Shown piece by piece: positions 1 through 5,512 of a stretch of DNA of 8,931 bases; the first letter of the stretch is position 1, and every line of letters starts with the position of its first letter. This stretch comes from an uncultured Lachnospiraceae bacterium (GTDB lineage: Bacteria; Bacillota; Clostridia; Lachnospirales; Lachnospiraceae), in contig CADBLW010000035.1 in NCBI GenBank assembly GCA_902795625.1, positions 1-8,931 of the forward strand, read 5' to 3'. Made by a program: the position numbers and the translations under genes. The notes under the pieces are model-generated. The model saw only the letters and a program-made list of their open reading frames with translations. It had not been told where the DNA came from and searched no databases.

Positions 1-1
1 C

Positions 2-718
2 CGCCTCGGGAAGCGCTACAACGCCGCTGCCCTGCGCGCCACGGCCATCGACAGCCTGAGCGACTGCGCCGCAACGACGGTGGTTCTGATCTGCACCATC
101 CTCGCGCACCTGAAGGGCTGGCGCATCGACGGTTACGCGGGCGTTCTCGTGGGCGGTTTCATCCTTTTCGCGGGCATCCGCGCAGCGCGCGAGGTCATCA
201 ACCCGCTGCTCGGCGAGCCGCCGGAACAGGAATTTGTCGAAAGCATCGAGCGTCTTGTGCTTGATTTTGACCCTGTGATCCTCGGCGTTCACGACCTCAT
301 GGTCCACGACTACGGCCCCGGCCGCCGCGTGATCTCGCTCCACGCCGAAGTCCCCGCCGAGGGCAACATCCTCGACATCCACGACATTGTGGACAACCTC
401 GAACACAAGCTCTGCGAGGAGCTCGGCTGCGTCGCGACGATCCACATGGACCCCGTCGTCACCGGCGATCCCCGCGTCGACGAGCTTCGCTATCAGATCA
501 TCGACATCCTCGCGTCCATCAACGAGACCATCACGATGCACGATTTCCGCGTGGTCTTCGGCCCGACGCACACCAATCTGATCTTCGACATCGTGCTGCC
601 CTTTGATTTTCCGCTGCCGGAGGACACCCTCCTCGCGGACATCGAGCGCCGCGTGCACGAGCGCATCGGCCGCAACTATTTCACGGTGATCCAGGTCGAC
701 CGCGCAGCCGTAAAATAG
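2..718 (+). CDS. Cation diffusion facilitator (CDF) family metal exporter, 3' part (5' end outside window)
   Basis: The reading frame is open from the first complete codon at position 2, so the start lies upstream of the window; 238 residues are visible. CDF proteins exchange divalent metal ions (Zn, Mn, Fe or Co) for protons across the cytoplasmic membrane. The visible part begins with TM5, which carries the family metal-site pattern DSLSD (DxxxD, about residues 17-21). TM6 follows (about 45-65) and ends in NPLLGEPP. The long cytoplasmic tail holds two successive ferredoxin-like segments. The first runs from HDLMVHDYGPGRR to HMDPV. The second runs from HDFRVVFGPTHTNLIFD to IQVDR, so the usual single C-terminal domain appears doubled. 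The TM5 acidic pair and tail motifs make the family secure; the metal cannot be told from this fragment. It is followed by its own terminator and appears to be the last gene of its transcript. Confidence 0.93.
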   Translation, partial: RLGKRYNAAALRATAIDSLSDCAATTVVLICTILAHLKGWRIDGYAGVLVGGFILFAGIRAAREVINPLLGEPPEQEFVESIERLVLDFDPVILGVHDLMVHDYGPGRRVISLHAEVPAEGNILDIHDIVDNLEHKLCEELGCVATIHMDPVVTGDPRVDELRYQIIDILASINETITMHDFRVVFGPTHTNLIFDIVLPFDFPLPEDTLLADIERRVHERIGRNYFTVIQVDRAAVK

Positions 719-750
719 CCGCAGCGCCCGCATATCCTAAAAACAAAAAT

Positions 751-781
751 GCCTCCGGTAACCCTGCCGGAGGCGTTTTTT
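751..781 (+). terminator. Rho-independent terminator of the CDF gene
   Basis: An 8-bp perfect GC-rich stem (GCCTCCGG at 751-758, CCGGAGGC at 767-774) with an 8-nt loop is followed by G and six T. It lies 32 nt after the CDF stop codon. Confidence 0.93.
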
Positions 782-803
782 CACTAATTACGGAATCCCA
801 AAA

Positions 804-837
804 TCCGGCGGACTGAAACCGAACTTCCTCCGCCGGA
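804..837. terminator. Second hairpin, possible bidirectional terminator
   Basis: A 9-bp perfect inverted repeat (TCCGGCGGA at 804-812, TCCGCCGGA at 829-837) has a 16-nt loop. On the plus strand TAAAGTTTTT follows; on the minus strand TTTT follows directly. It could stop minus-strand transcription from the coiled-coil gene, whose stop codon is about 200 nt away, or back up the CDF terminator. Neither T-run is as good as that at 775-781. Confidence 0.5.
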
Positions 838-848
838 TAAAGTTTTTA

Positions 849-1012
849 CGAACGATTGCGCACACGGACGCAAGCGAAGATTCTTTTCTCATTGAACAGT
901 TTTCATAACGGATAACATTGAAAGGAATAACGCGCTTCACCGAAACCTTGAACATAAACCGATGGATTCACACTTGTGAAGAGTTTTAAAAAAGGTCCGG
1001 GGCAATCGTTCG
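849..1012. repeat. Separated 11-bp inverted pair in a 252-bp gap
   Basis: CGAACGATTGC (849-859) and its exact reverse complement (1002-1012) are 142 bp apart in the gene-free stretch between the CDF terminator and the coiled-coil gene. Apart from these and a small dyad TTCACA-CT-TGTGAA (967-980), I see nothing gene-like in 838-1033. Similar words recur before the reductase gene near 8066-8093. Confidence 0.45.
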
Positions 1013-1033
1013 ACGGATTGTGAAAGCATTCCG

Positions 1034-1543
1034 TCACTCGGAATACTCAAACGTCGCCGTGCTGTTGACAAGGTCGAGCGCGGTCTGCGCCTTCGCGAGA
1101 CGGTCCGAGACCTCGTCGTATGCTGCCTGTGCCGCCTCGATGTCATAGTTGGCATAGCGGTAGTCGATAATGTTGGACGCCGCGCGGAAACCCGCCTCCA
1201 CGCGCTCCTTCGGCAGGCGGCTCTTCATCTGCGCCAGACGGTTTCTGCAGCGCGTAAGCTGCGGAATGTACACGAGCATCGCGTCGATGGTCATTCCGAA
1301 GCCCGGCACCTCCGTCGTCGCGTTAAACACGTTGATGGCATGCTTCAGCTTGCGGATCTTCGCCGCGAGCACTTGCTCCTCCTCGCGCGTCTTCGCAAAA
1401 TCATACTCCGGGCGCACGTCCTCAACGTCCTCGCTGATGGCCGCAACGAACACCTCGCTGGCCTGCTCACGCGAGAGAAGCGCCTCGTAGTCGTCGTTCA
1501 TTTTACGCAGCACCTTCGCTGCCTCTGCTGATGTAAGTTTCAT
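1034..1543 (-). CDS. Conserved coiled-coil protein of unknown function
   Basis: The gene encodes 169 residues. It starts at ATG 1543 with an excellent ribosome binding site (GAGGAGGT) several bases upstream. The protein has no signal peptide or membrane span and is probably cytoplasmic. It is rich in charged residues and Ala/Leu, with long helical stretches at about residues 1-35, 50-72, 92-118 and 132-160 that suggest a coiled-coil bundle. Between them sit a non-helical motif VFNATTEVPGFGMTIDAML (about 72-90) and another, ASNIIDYRYANYDI (about 122-135). From memory, similar proteins of this length and beginning occur in many Bacillota as uncharacterised proteins; that is recollection, not a search. 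It is monocistronic, with its own promoter at 1617-1645. A weak hairpin overlaps its stop codon (1028-1033 with 1039-1044). The function is unknown. Confidence 0.88.
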   Translation of the reverse strand: MKLTSAEAAKVLRKMNDDYEALLSREQASEVFVAAISEDVEDVRPEYDFAKTREEEQVLAAKIRKLKHAINVFNATTEVPGFGMTIDAMLVYIPQLTRCRNRLAQMKSRLPKERVEAGFRAASNIIDYRYANYDIEAAQAAYDEVSDRLAKAQTALDLVNSTATFEYSE

Positions 1544-1582
1544 TATGTATACCTCCTCAAAAATTTCTCTCTAAACTATTTC

Positions 1583-1613
1583 AGGCTCCCGGCGATTTGT
1601 CCTTCGGGAGCCT
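1583..1613 (-). other. Hairpin at the predicted 5' end of the coiled-coil gene transcript
   Basis: A 9-bp perfect stem (AGGCTCCCG 1583-1591, CGGGAGCCT 1605-1613) has a 13-nt loop. Given the promoter at 1617-1645, transcription would start near 1610, so this structure would sit at the extreme 5' end of the mRNA, roughly 40 nt before the start codon. A role in mRNA stability is possible. It could instead be a remnant plus-strand terminator, but only TTT follows on that side. Confidence 0.5.
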
Positions 1614-1616
1614 TTA

Positions 1617-1645
1617 AGTATGTCACATGATACAGTTTCTGTCAA
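1617..1645 (-). promoter_or_regulatory. Housekeeping-type promoter for the coiled-coil gene
   Basis: On the minus strand a perfect -35 box TTGACA (1645-1640) is separated by exactly 17 bp from a -10 box CATACT (1622-1617, four of six matches to TATAAT). The gene start is about 67 nt downstream of the expected transcription start. Confidence 0.75.
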
Positions 1646-1812
1646 GCACTTATTTTCTGAGAACTTCTGCCTTTCAAAATAACTGTTTGATTACTCACGT
1701 TCTATTTGGCAATTCTTATAAAAGACAAAAAATCAATAAAAAATCAATATTTAATTGTTCTTGTAACATTGAGCGAGAAAAACTGAGTATAGGAGTAGGG
1801 AGGGATGAATGC
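1646..1812. other. AT-rich leader upstream of the sigma factor gene
   Basis: This stretch is very AT-rich, especially 1710-1760. The sigma factor frame stays open back through it from ATG 1813, but the encoded extension is not protein-like and carries no recognisable domain, so I treat it as untranslated. No convincing plus-strand promoter with two good boxes was found; TGTAAC (1762-1767) is a possible ECF-type -35 element, with poor spacing to a GTAT at 1787. Confidence 0.5.
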
Positions 1813-2373
1813 ATGACAGACGAAGCGATAATCGAATTGTTTTTTCAACGATCGGAGCGGGCAATTACGGAATTATCCTGCAAATACGGCAGTCTCTGTG
1901 CAAAAGTTTCGTGGAATATACTACACAATCAAAACGATGTAGAGGAATGTGTCAACGATTCTTATCTGGCCGTTTGGAACGCCATTCCGCCACAACGTCC
2001 GAAACCGCTGGTGACATTTCTGTGCCGAATAGTAAAGAATATTTCCATCAACCGCCTTGAGAAAGAAACTGCCGGCAAGAGAAACAGCGGGTTTACAGAG
2101 TGCCTGGATGATTGGCAGGATAAACTGGCATCCGATGAAAACCTGGAAGACAAGGTTCTTGCTGCAGAGGTTTCCGGTTATATTTCGGAATTTCTTAAAA
2201 AAGCCAATACTCTAGATCGCAAGTTATTTGTCCGCAAATACTGGTACATGGATTCTTACGAATCTCTTGCAAGGACAACCGGAATGCGGGAAGGGGCAAT
2301 ACGTACCAGACTTTCCCGAATGCGAAAAGATCTGAAACGATTCCTAAAGAAGAAAGGGGTGAATGTCCAATGA
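1813..2373 (+). CDS. ECF-type sigma-70 family RNA polymerase sigma factor
   Basis: The gene encodes 186 residues and directs RNA polymerase to a small regulon, typically in response to an envelope signal. The ATG at 1813 is chosen because GGGAGGG (1798-1804) lies 8 nt upstream and the protein then begins at the expected place for region 2. Sigma region 2 spans about residues 20-85, including DVEECVNDSYLAVWNAIPP and LVTFLCRIVKNISINRLEK. A linker follows. Region 4 is at about 118-180, with the DNA-binding helix-turn-helix at about 148-175 (YESLARTTGMREGAIRTRLSRM). There is no region 1.1 or 3, and the length is normal for ECF sigmas. Its stop overlaps the next ATG by four bases, so it is co-translated with an anti-sigma-like protein. 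Base composition is clearly AT-richer than in the genes on either side of the block. The family is secure; the signal is unknown. Confidence 0.9.
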   Translation: MTDEAIIELFFQRSERAITELSCKYGSLCAKVSWNILHNQNDVEECVNDSYLAVWNAIPPQRPKPLVTFLCRIVKNISINRLEKETAGKRNSGFTECLDDWQDKLASDENLEDKVLAAEVSGYISEFLKKANTLDRKLFVRKYWYMDSYESLARTTGMREGAIRTRLSRMRKDLKRFLKKKGVNVQ

Positions 2374-2942
2374 ACACTGCAACCTGGATGTACGCAATGG
2401 ATAGTATTGAAGATAGTCTGATTGAAGAAAGCGCGGTTGTAACACCGGTTAACAAACGTTTTCTGATGATTGATTTGCATCGCGTGGTAAAAATTGCAAT
2501 TATCTGCACTTGCATCACGATATGTGTAGTATCGCTGGGGATCCTTGTGAAACACACAAAACAGTCAAAAAAGCAAAAGAATGAGTCACCCTCAACATCG
2601 GTAGACGAAATTGAAGGTACAGAGTATCTGATCTATGCCGCCACAAGCAACGATACTGAAACAGCTCTTGCTAATGCTCAGATCGGAACAGTTTCCTTGA
2701 GCACTCTTCTTCAAAAAGCATTGCAGGACTGCGGAGACGCCGACAATGTATTTGCCGTAGAAGTGTTGACGAAACCGCAAACTGACAGAAACCGGTTGTG
2801 CCGCGAACTGTTGAGCGATGTGGACTTTGATGAAAGCAACTTCCTGCAGACAGGTATCATTTTCCTAAAAAAACATCAGATTGAATCGCTGCAGTGTCCG
2901 GAAGATATCGCTGTACTTTTGAACCTGGCAGAGAAACCATAG
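2370..2942 (+). CDS. Single-span membrane protein, probable anti-sigma factor
   Basis: The gene encodes 190 residues. The ATG overlaps the sigma factor stop (ATGA), with AAAGGGGTGA as ribosome binding site. The N-terminal cytoplasmic part (about 1-38) contains MYAMDSIEDSLIEES, which resembles the D-A-I-G-x-I-D-D-x-x-I-E-E-A type motif I recall at the start of proteins encoded beside sigma factors in Clostridia. One membrane span follows (about 39-60), then a Lys-rich linker (61-70) and an extracytoplasmic domain (about 80-190) of unknown fold with three Cys (121, 144, 176). By topology and position it most likely holds the sigma factor at the membrane until a signal arrives. No zinc-binding HxxxCxxC anti-sigma motif is present, so the role rests on context and the N-terminal motif. 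Confidence 0.75.
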   Translation: MNTATWMYAMDSIEDSLIEESAVVTPVNKRFLMIDLHRVVKIAIICTCITICVVSLGILVKHTKQSKKQKNESPSTSVDEIEGTEYLIYAATSNDTETALANAQIGTVSLSTLLQKALQDCGDADNVFAVEVLTKPQTDRNRLCRELLSDVDFDESNFLQTGIIFLKKHQIESLQCPEDIAVLLNLAEKP

Positions 2943-2956
2943 AGTGAAACTCTTTT

Positions 2957-3049
2957 ATGAAAGAAGGAGGTGATTGGATTATCACAATGCACGTATTGAT
3001 TTTATCCCTTGTTTTTCAGTGTTCTGATTTAGAAGAAAGGAGTCGTTAG
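2957..3049 (+). CDS. Possible tiny ORF (30 or 20 codons), doubtful
   Basis: ATG at 2957 opens a 30-codon frame with a second in-frame ATG at 2987. A strong Shine-Dalgarno sequence AAGGAGGTG (2964-2972) lies inside it, 14 nt before the second ATG, which is longer than ideal. The stop codon TAG (3047-3049) runs into the next gene's ribosome binding site (AGGAGGTG, 3048-3055), an arrangement that could couple translation. The peptide has a short hydrophobic run MHVLILSLVF. No family is recognised; the region may simply be leader sequence or a decayed gene. Confidence 0.2.
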   Translation: MKEGGDWIITMHVLILSLVFQCSDLEERSR

Positions 3050-3062
3050 GAGGTGACAAACT

Positions 3063-3860
3063 ATGAAAGACAATCGAAAGTTAAAATACGCGATCTCATT
3101 TTTGGCTTGTGCCGTTGTTGCGTTTTTGGTGGTTTTCGGAGTAAAAACGTTGGCAACGAAAAGTTCTGCAAGCGAGAAATCTGAGAATGAGGATGCGACG
3201 GATGCATCTGAATTGAAAAACATTTGGTATACCAACCCACCGAATTATGTTCGCGTTGGCGGAGTTCTGCAGCAAATCCGATCCGATGCCGAAGGCGATT
3301 ATTCCGAATATCGGGTCGGCACAATTTCTGCTTTAGTGGACAGAGTGGAATGGATACCGATACCGGATGATATCCCAGTTGAAGAAAGCTGTGACAGAGT
3401 CATGCCACGTGCAATCTTGCCTTCGGAAGAAGGGGAAACAAACTTTGAGCCATATCTGGGGTGTGACTATGCGTATTGTGACGGAACATGGTATTTATAC
3501 TACAACAGAAAATGGCGTCAGCTCGGGGCTGATTCTGCCGTATCGAAGCTCCCTTTATGCTGCAAGATTGACGGCCAACTCTATATGACCGGCCCTTATT
3601 TGCCGGCTGATACGGATTATTCAGACTATCGCGTGGGCAAAATCACATCCTATGTTGATCGCGTAAAGGACATCCCGCCTTCGGAAGACGGACAGACGAA
3701 TTATGCGCCGTATCTGGATTGTGAATATGCCTGTGTAGATGGCAAATTATACCTGTTTTGTACGGAAAATGAAGGGGGCGGGTGGATGGAATTGAAACCA
3801 TTTGATTATGAGCAATTCCAAACCTCTCTTAATCTGCTTAGCGAGTTAAATGATCAATAA
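3063..3860 (+). CDS. Membrane-anchored extracellular protein with a duplicated domain
   Basis: The gene encodes 265 residues with a strong ribosome binding site AGGAGGTGAC (3048-3057). An uncleaved signal-anchor spans about residues 8-30 (no lipobox Cys), followed by a Ser/Glu/Asp-rich spacer (about 33-55). The rest is two copies of one module: about 62-154 and 167-243. Shared landmarks are SEYRVGTI...VDRVEWIP / SDYRVGKI...VDRVKDIP, then PSEEGETNFEPYLGCDYA / PSEDGQTNYAPYLDCEYA, then DGxxYL and a Trp near the end. Copy 1 has an extra ~20 residues (about 101-119). The pattern recalls a Clostridia surface-protein module with IPxxxxQSNFG and a NGKWWxF-like end, often near sigma/anti-sigma pairs; this is from memory. 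It may be a target or sensor partner of the upstream module. No catalytic motif is visible and the function is unknown. Confidence 0.85.
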   Translation: MKDNRKLKYAISFLACAVVAFLVVFGVKTLATKSSASEKSENEDATDASELKNIWYTNPPNYVRVGGVLQQIRSDAEGDYSEYRVGTISALVDRVEWIPIPDDIPVEESCDRVMPRAILPSEEGETNFEPYLGCDYAYCDGTWYLYYNRKWRQLGADSAVSKLPLCCKIDGQLYMTGPYLPADTDYSDYRVGKITSYVDRVKDIPPSEDGQTNYAPYLDCEYACVDGKLYLFCTENEGGGWMELKPFDYEQFQTSLNLLSELNDQ

Positions 3861-3890
3861 TGTTACCCTGACTTAGTTGCTCTGATGTGA

Positions 3891-3922
3891 ACAAGGACCG
3901 TGTTTTCACGGTCCTTGTTTTT
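3891..3922 (+). terminator. Strong rho-independent terminator of the sigma-factor block
   Basis: A 12-bp perfect stem (ACAAGGACCGTG 3891-3902, CACGGTCCTTGT 3907-3918) has a TTTT loop and is followed by a T-run to 3922. It lies 31 nt after the stop of the duplicated-domain gene and is the only strong hairpin before the convergent regulator gene (stop at 3958). It may also stop minus-strand transcription, though no T-run follows on that side. Confidence 0.92.
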
Positions 3923-3957
3923 GAAATCATTTGTGAGTTTACTAACAAAACCTCCGT

Positions 3958-4701
3958 CTATTTTCCGGAAAATTTCTGCTTGATCTCCTCGTACTTGTCG
4001 GCGGTCATCAAAGCCGTCTCATCGGTGTCGCGGAGCTTTACGATGTACGTCCAGCGACCGTAGACCTCGAGCTTCCGGATCGCGTCCGTGCGGATGATGT
4101 AGGACTTGTGGCAGCGGAGGAACCGCTCAGGATCAAGCCTCTCCTCGATGGAGCCAAGCGACTGCGAGGTCAGGAACACCTCGTCCTTCGTGACGATCCT
4201 CGTGGCACCGTCCGTCCGCTCGATCATGATGATGTCTTTGGTATCGATCAGGTTGATCTCCTCCTTGCCCCGGATGATCAGCTTCTCGCACGAGCCTTCC
4301 GCCTTCTCCGCAGGCTTCTGCCCGGCGGCTTCCGTCCCCGCGCTCATGCTCTTGATCCGGTCGAGGGTCTTGGCGATCCTCGCCATATCAAAGGGCTTGA
4401 CCAGATAGTCGAACGCATAGATTTCAAACGCGTTGGCCATGTACTCGCTGTGCGCCGTGGCGAACACGATCTTCACCTTGGGATCCACCTCCGTGATCGC
4501 CTTGGCGCATTCCAGGCCGCTCTCGCCGCCCAGATCGATGTCCATGAAGACAACCTCGGGGCGAAGCCTGATAAAGTCGCTGATGGCCGCCGCAAAATTC
4601 CCACACGAAGCTACGACAGTGCAACCTTCATTTTTCTCGATCATTTTCCCCAGGATGGTGCGGATCTGCTCCTCATCCTCGACAACCATTACCTTGATCA
4701 T
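3958..4701 (-). CDS. LytTR-family response regulator
   Basis: The gene encodes 247 residues. The start is taken at ATG 4701 (MIKVMVVEDEEQ), preceded by GGGGTGAAGG; a longer frame starting at 4722 has no ribosome binding site and adds residues before the receiver fold. The receiver domain spans 1-118: acidic pocket E8/D9, phospho-acceptor D54 in VFMDIDLGG, Thr82 in ATAH, and Lys102 in YLVKPFD. An Ala/Glu/Lys-rich linker (119-138) leads to the LytTR DNA-binding domain (about 139-244), with I-MIERTDG, the hallmark RFLRCHKSYIIR (193-204) and a Tyr/Trp-rich strand. On phosphorylation it should bind direct-repeat promoter sites. It is the last gene of the minus-strand operon and the natural partner of the kinase encoded at 6978-7715, four genes upstream. 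The 45-nt gap before it holds the short direct repeat GTCAC-AACAG-GTCAC (plus strand). Confidence 0.95.
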   Translation of the reverse strand: MIKVMVVEDEEQIRTILGKMIEKNEGCTVVASCGNFAAAISDFIRLRPEVVFMDIDLGGESGLECAKAITEVDPKVKIVFATAHSEYMANAFEIYAFDYLVKPFDMARIAKTLDRIKSMSAGTEAAGQKPAEKAEGSCEKLIIRGKEEINLIDTKDIIMIERTDGATRIVTKDEVFLTSQSLGSIEERLDPERFLRCHKSYIIRTDAIRKLEVYGRWTYIVKLRDTDETALMTADKYEEIKQKFSGK

Positions 4702-4746
4702 ACCTTCACCCCGTAAATTCATTGCTTTTCAGTCTGTCACAACAGG

Positions 4747-5481
4747 TCACGCGACACTGTTTGTTCCTTCATTTTTCGATGCAAAATCCTTGCAGCGTCC
4801 GATGCCCCACAGTGCGATGAGCACCGCGATCCCGGCTCTCGTAAAATACGAGATCGGCGTGGTCACCAGTGTAAGCTGCATTGCGTTCGTACGTGCAAAT
4901 GCGCTGAACGAAAAGGAAAGCCAGGTGTAACCGCCCTGCCACGTATCCCATATGCACGGTCCGATGTCCAGCAACAGCTCCAGCAGGAACCCGACACACG
5001 CAAGTCCGATCACCGGATACGCGAACAGCTTCGCGAACTTCTTTTTCAGCAGCATCGTAACGCCCATCGCGATCAGCAGCACCATCAACACCAAAGGAAT
5101 GATGTACGTTCCGATATACGCAAGTCTGTACTGGTTGTTCCATTCGGAAGGGATGTCCCAGTACTCACGACCGAACTTGAGCTCACTCACGATCAGTCCG
5201 GTGTCGATCACCGCGCCGATCAGAAACATCAGGACGTTTTGCCGGAACATGGCGACGGTCAGCACCGCCAGCGCCACAACAAGGAATGTCAGCGCAAGTT
5301 CGTATCTCTTGGTATTCTGACCCGTATAGAGCTCCTTCATATAGTCCGCGTAGCTGCCCTCCTTGTAACCGTACGCATGGTTCTTAAGCGGCTCGATCAG
5401 CCATTCGTACACGAACGTCAGGCACATGATCAGCAACAGCACGCCGGCTGCAAACGAAAACTTTCTACCTCTGTCAGTCAT
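4747..5481 (-). CDS. Six-span integral membrane protein of unknown function
   Basis: The gene encodes 244 residues. The ATG at 5481 is chosen for its GGGGGAT ribosome binding site and 31-nt spacing from the floA stop; an ATG at 5508 would nearly touch floA and has no comparable site. Hydrophobic segments lie at about 8-30, 61-79, 82-99, 122-144, 152-172 and 207-228, giving six predicted spans. A polar, aromatic loop (31-60, HAYGYKEGSYADYMKELY) and a Trp-rich segment (176-190, CIWDTWQGGYTWLS) are the likely extracytoplasmic or interfacial parts. No transporter, protease or enzyme signature is recognisable. Its position between floA and the response regulator, with a kinase that lacks a sensor domain at the head of the operon, makes it a candidate signal-input partner; that is inference. 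Confidence 0.8.
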   Translation of the reverse strand: MTDRGRKFSFAAGVLLLIMCLTFVYEWLIEPLKNHAYGYKEGSYADYMKELYTGQNTKRYELALTFLVVALAVLTVAMFRQNVLMFLIGAVIDTGLIVSELKFGREYWDIPSEWNNQYRLAYIGTYIIPLVLMVLLIAMGVTMLLKKKFAKLFAYPVIGLACVGFLLELLLDIGPCIWDTWQGGYTWLSFSFSAFARTNAMQLTLVTTPISYFTRAGIAVLIALWGIGRCKDFASKNEGTNSVA

Positions 5482-5512
5482 CAAATAATCCCCCTTATCG
5501 ACCGTCATTTTC

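Noticed and set aside
1028..1044. Terminator at the end of the coiled-coil gene
   Set aside because: The 6-bp stem overlaps the stop codon and no real T-run follows on the minus strand; the hairpin at 804-837 is a better candidate.
1762..1790. ECF autoregulatory promoter (TGTAAC ... GTAT) before the sigma gene
   Set aside because: The spacing is 19 bp rather than about 16, and the -10 side lacks a CGT core; too weak to call.
1627..1812. N-terminal extension of the sigma factor back to the first ATG
   Set aside because: The added 62 residues come from very AT-rich DNA, match no sigma region and start without a ribosome site; ATG 1813 has GGGAGGG at good spacing.
2941..2956. Small hairpin AGAGT-GAA-ACTCT followed by TTT after the anti-sigma gene
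   Set aside because: The stem is only 5 bp, AT-leaning, with a very short T-run; not convincing as a terminator.
4108..4716. Long plus-strand open frame over the LytTR regulator gene
   Set aside because: It is antisense to a gene with full receiver and LytTR motifs and lacks a ribosome site or recognisable domain.
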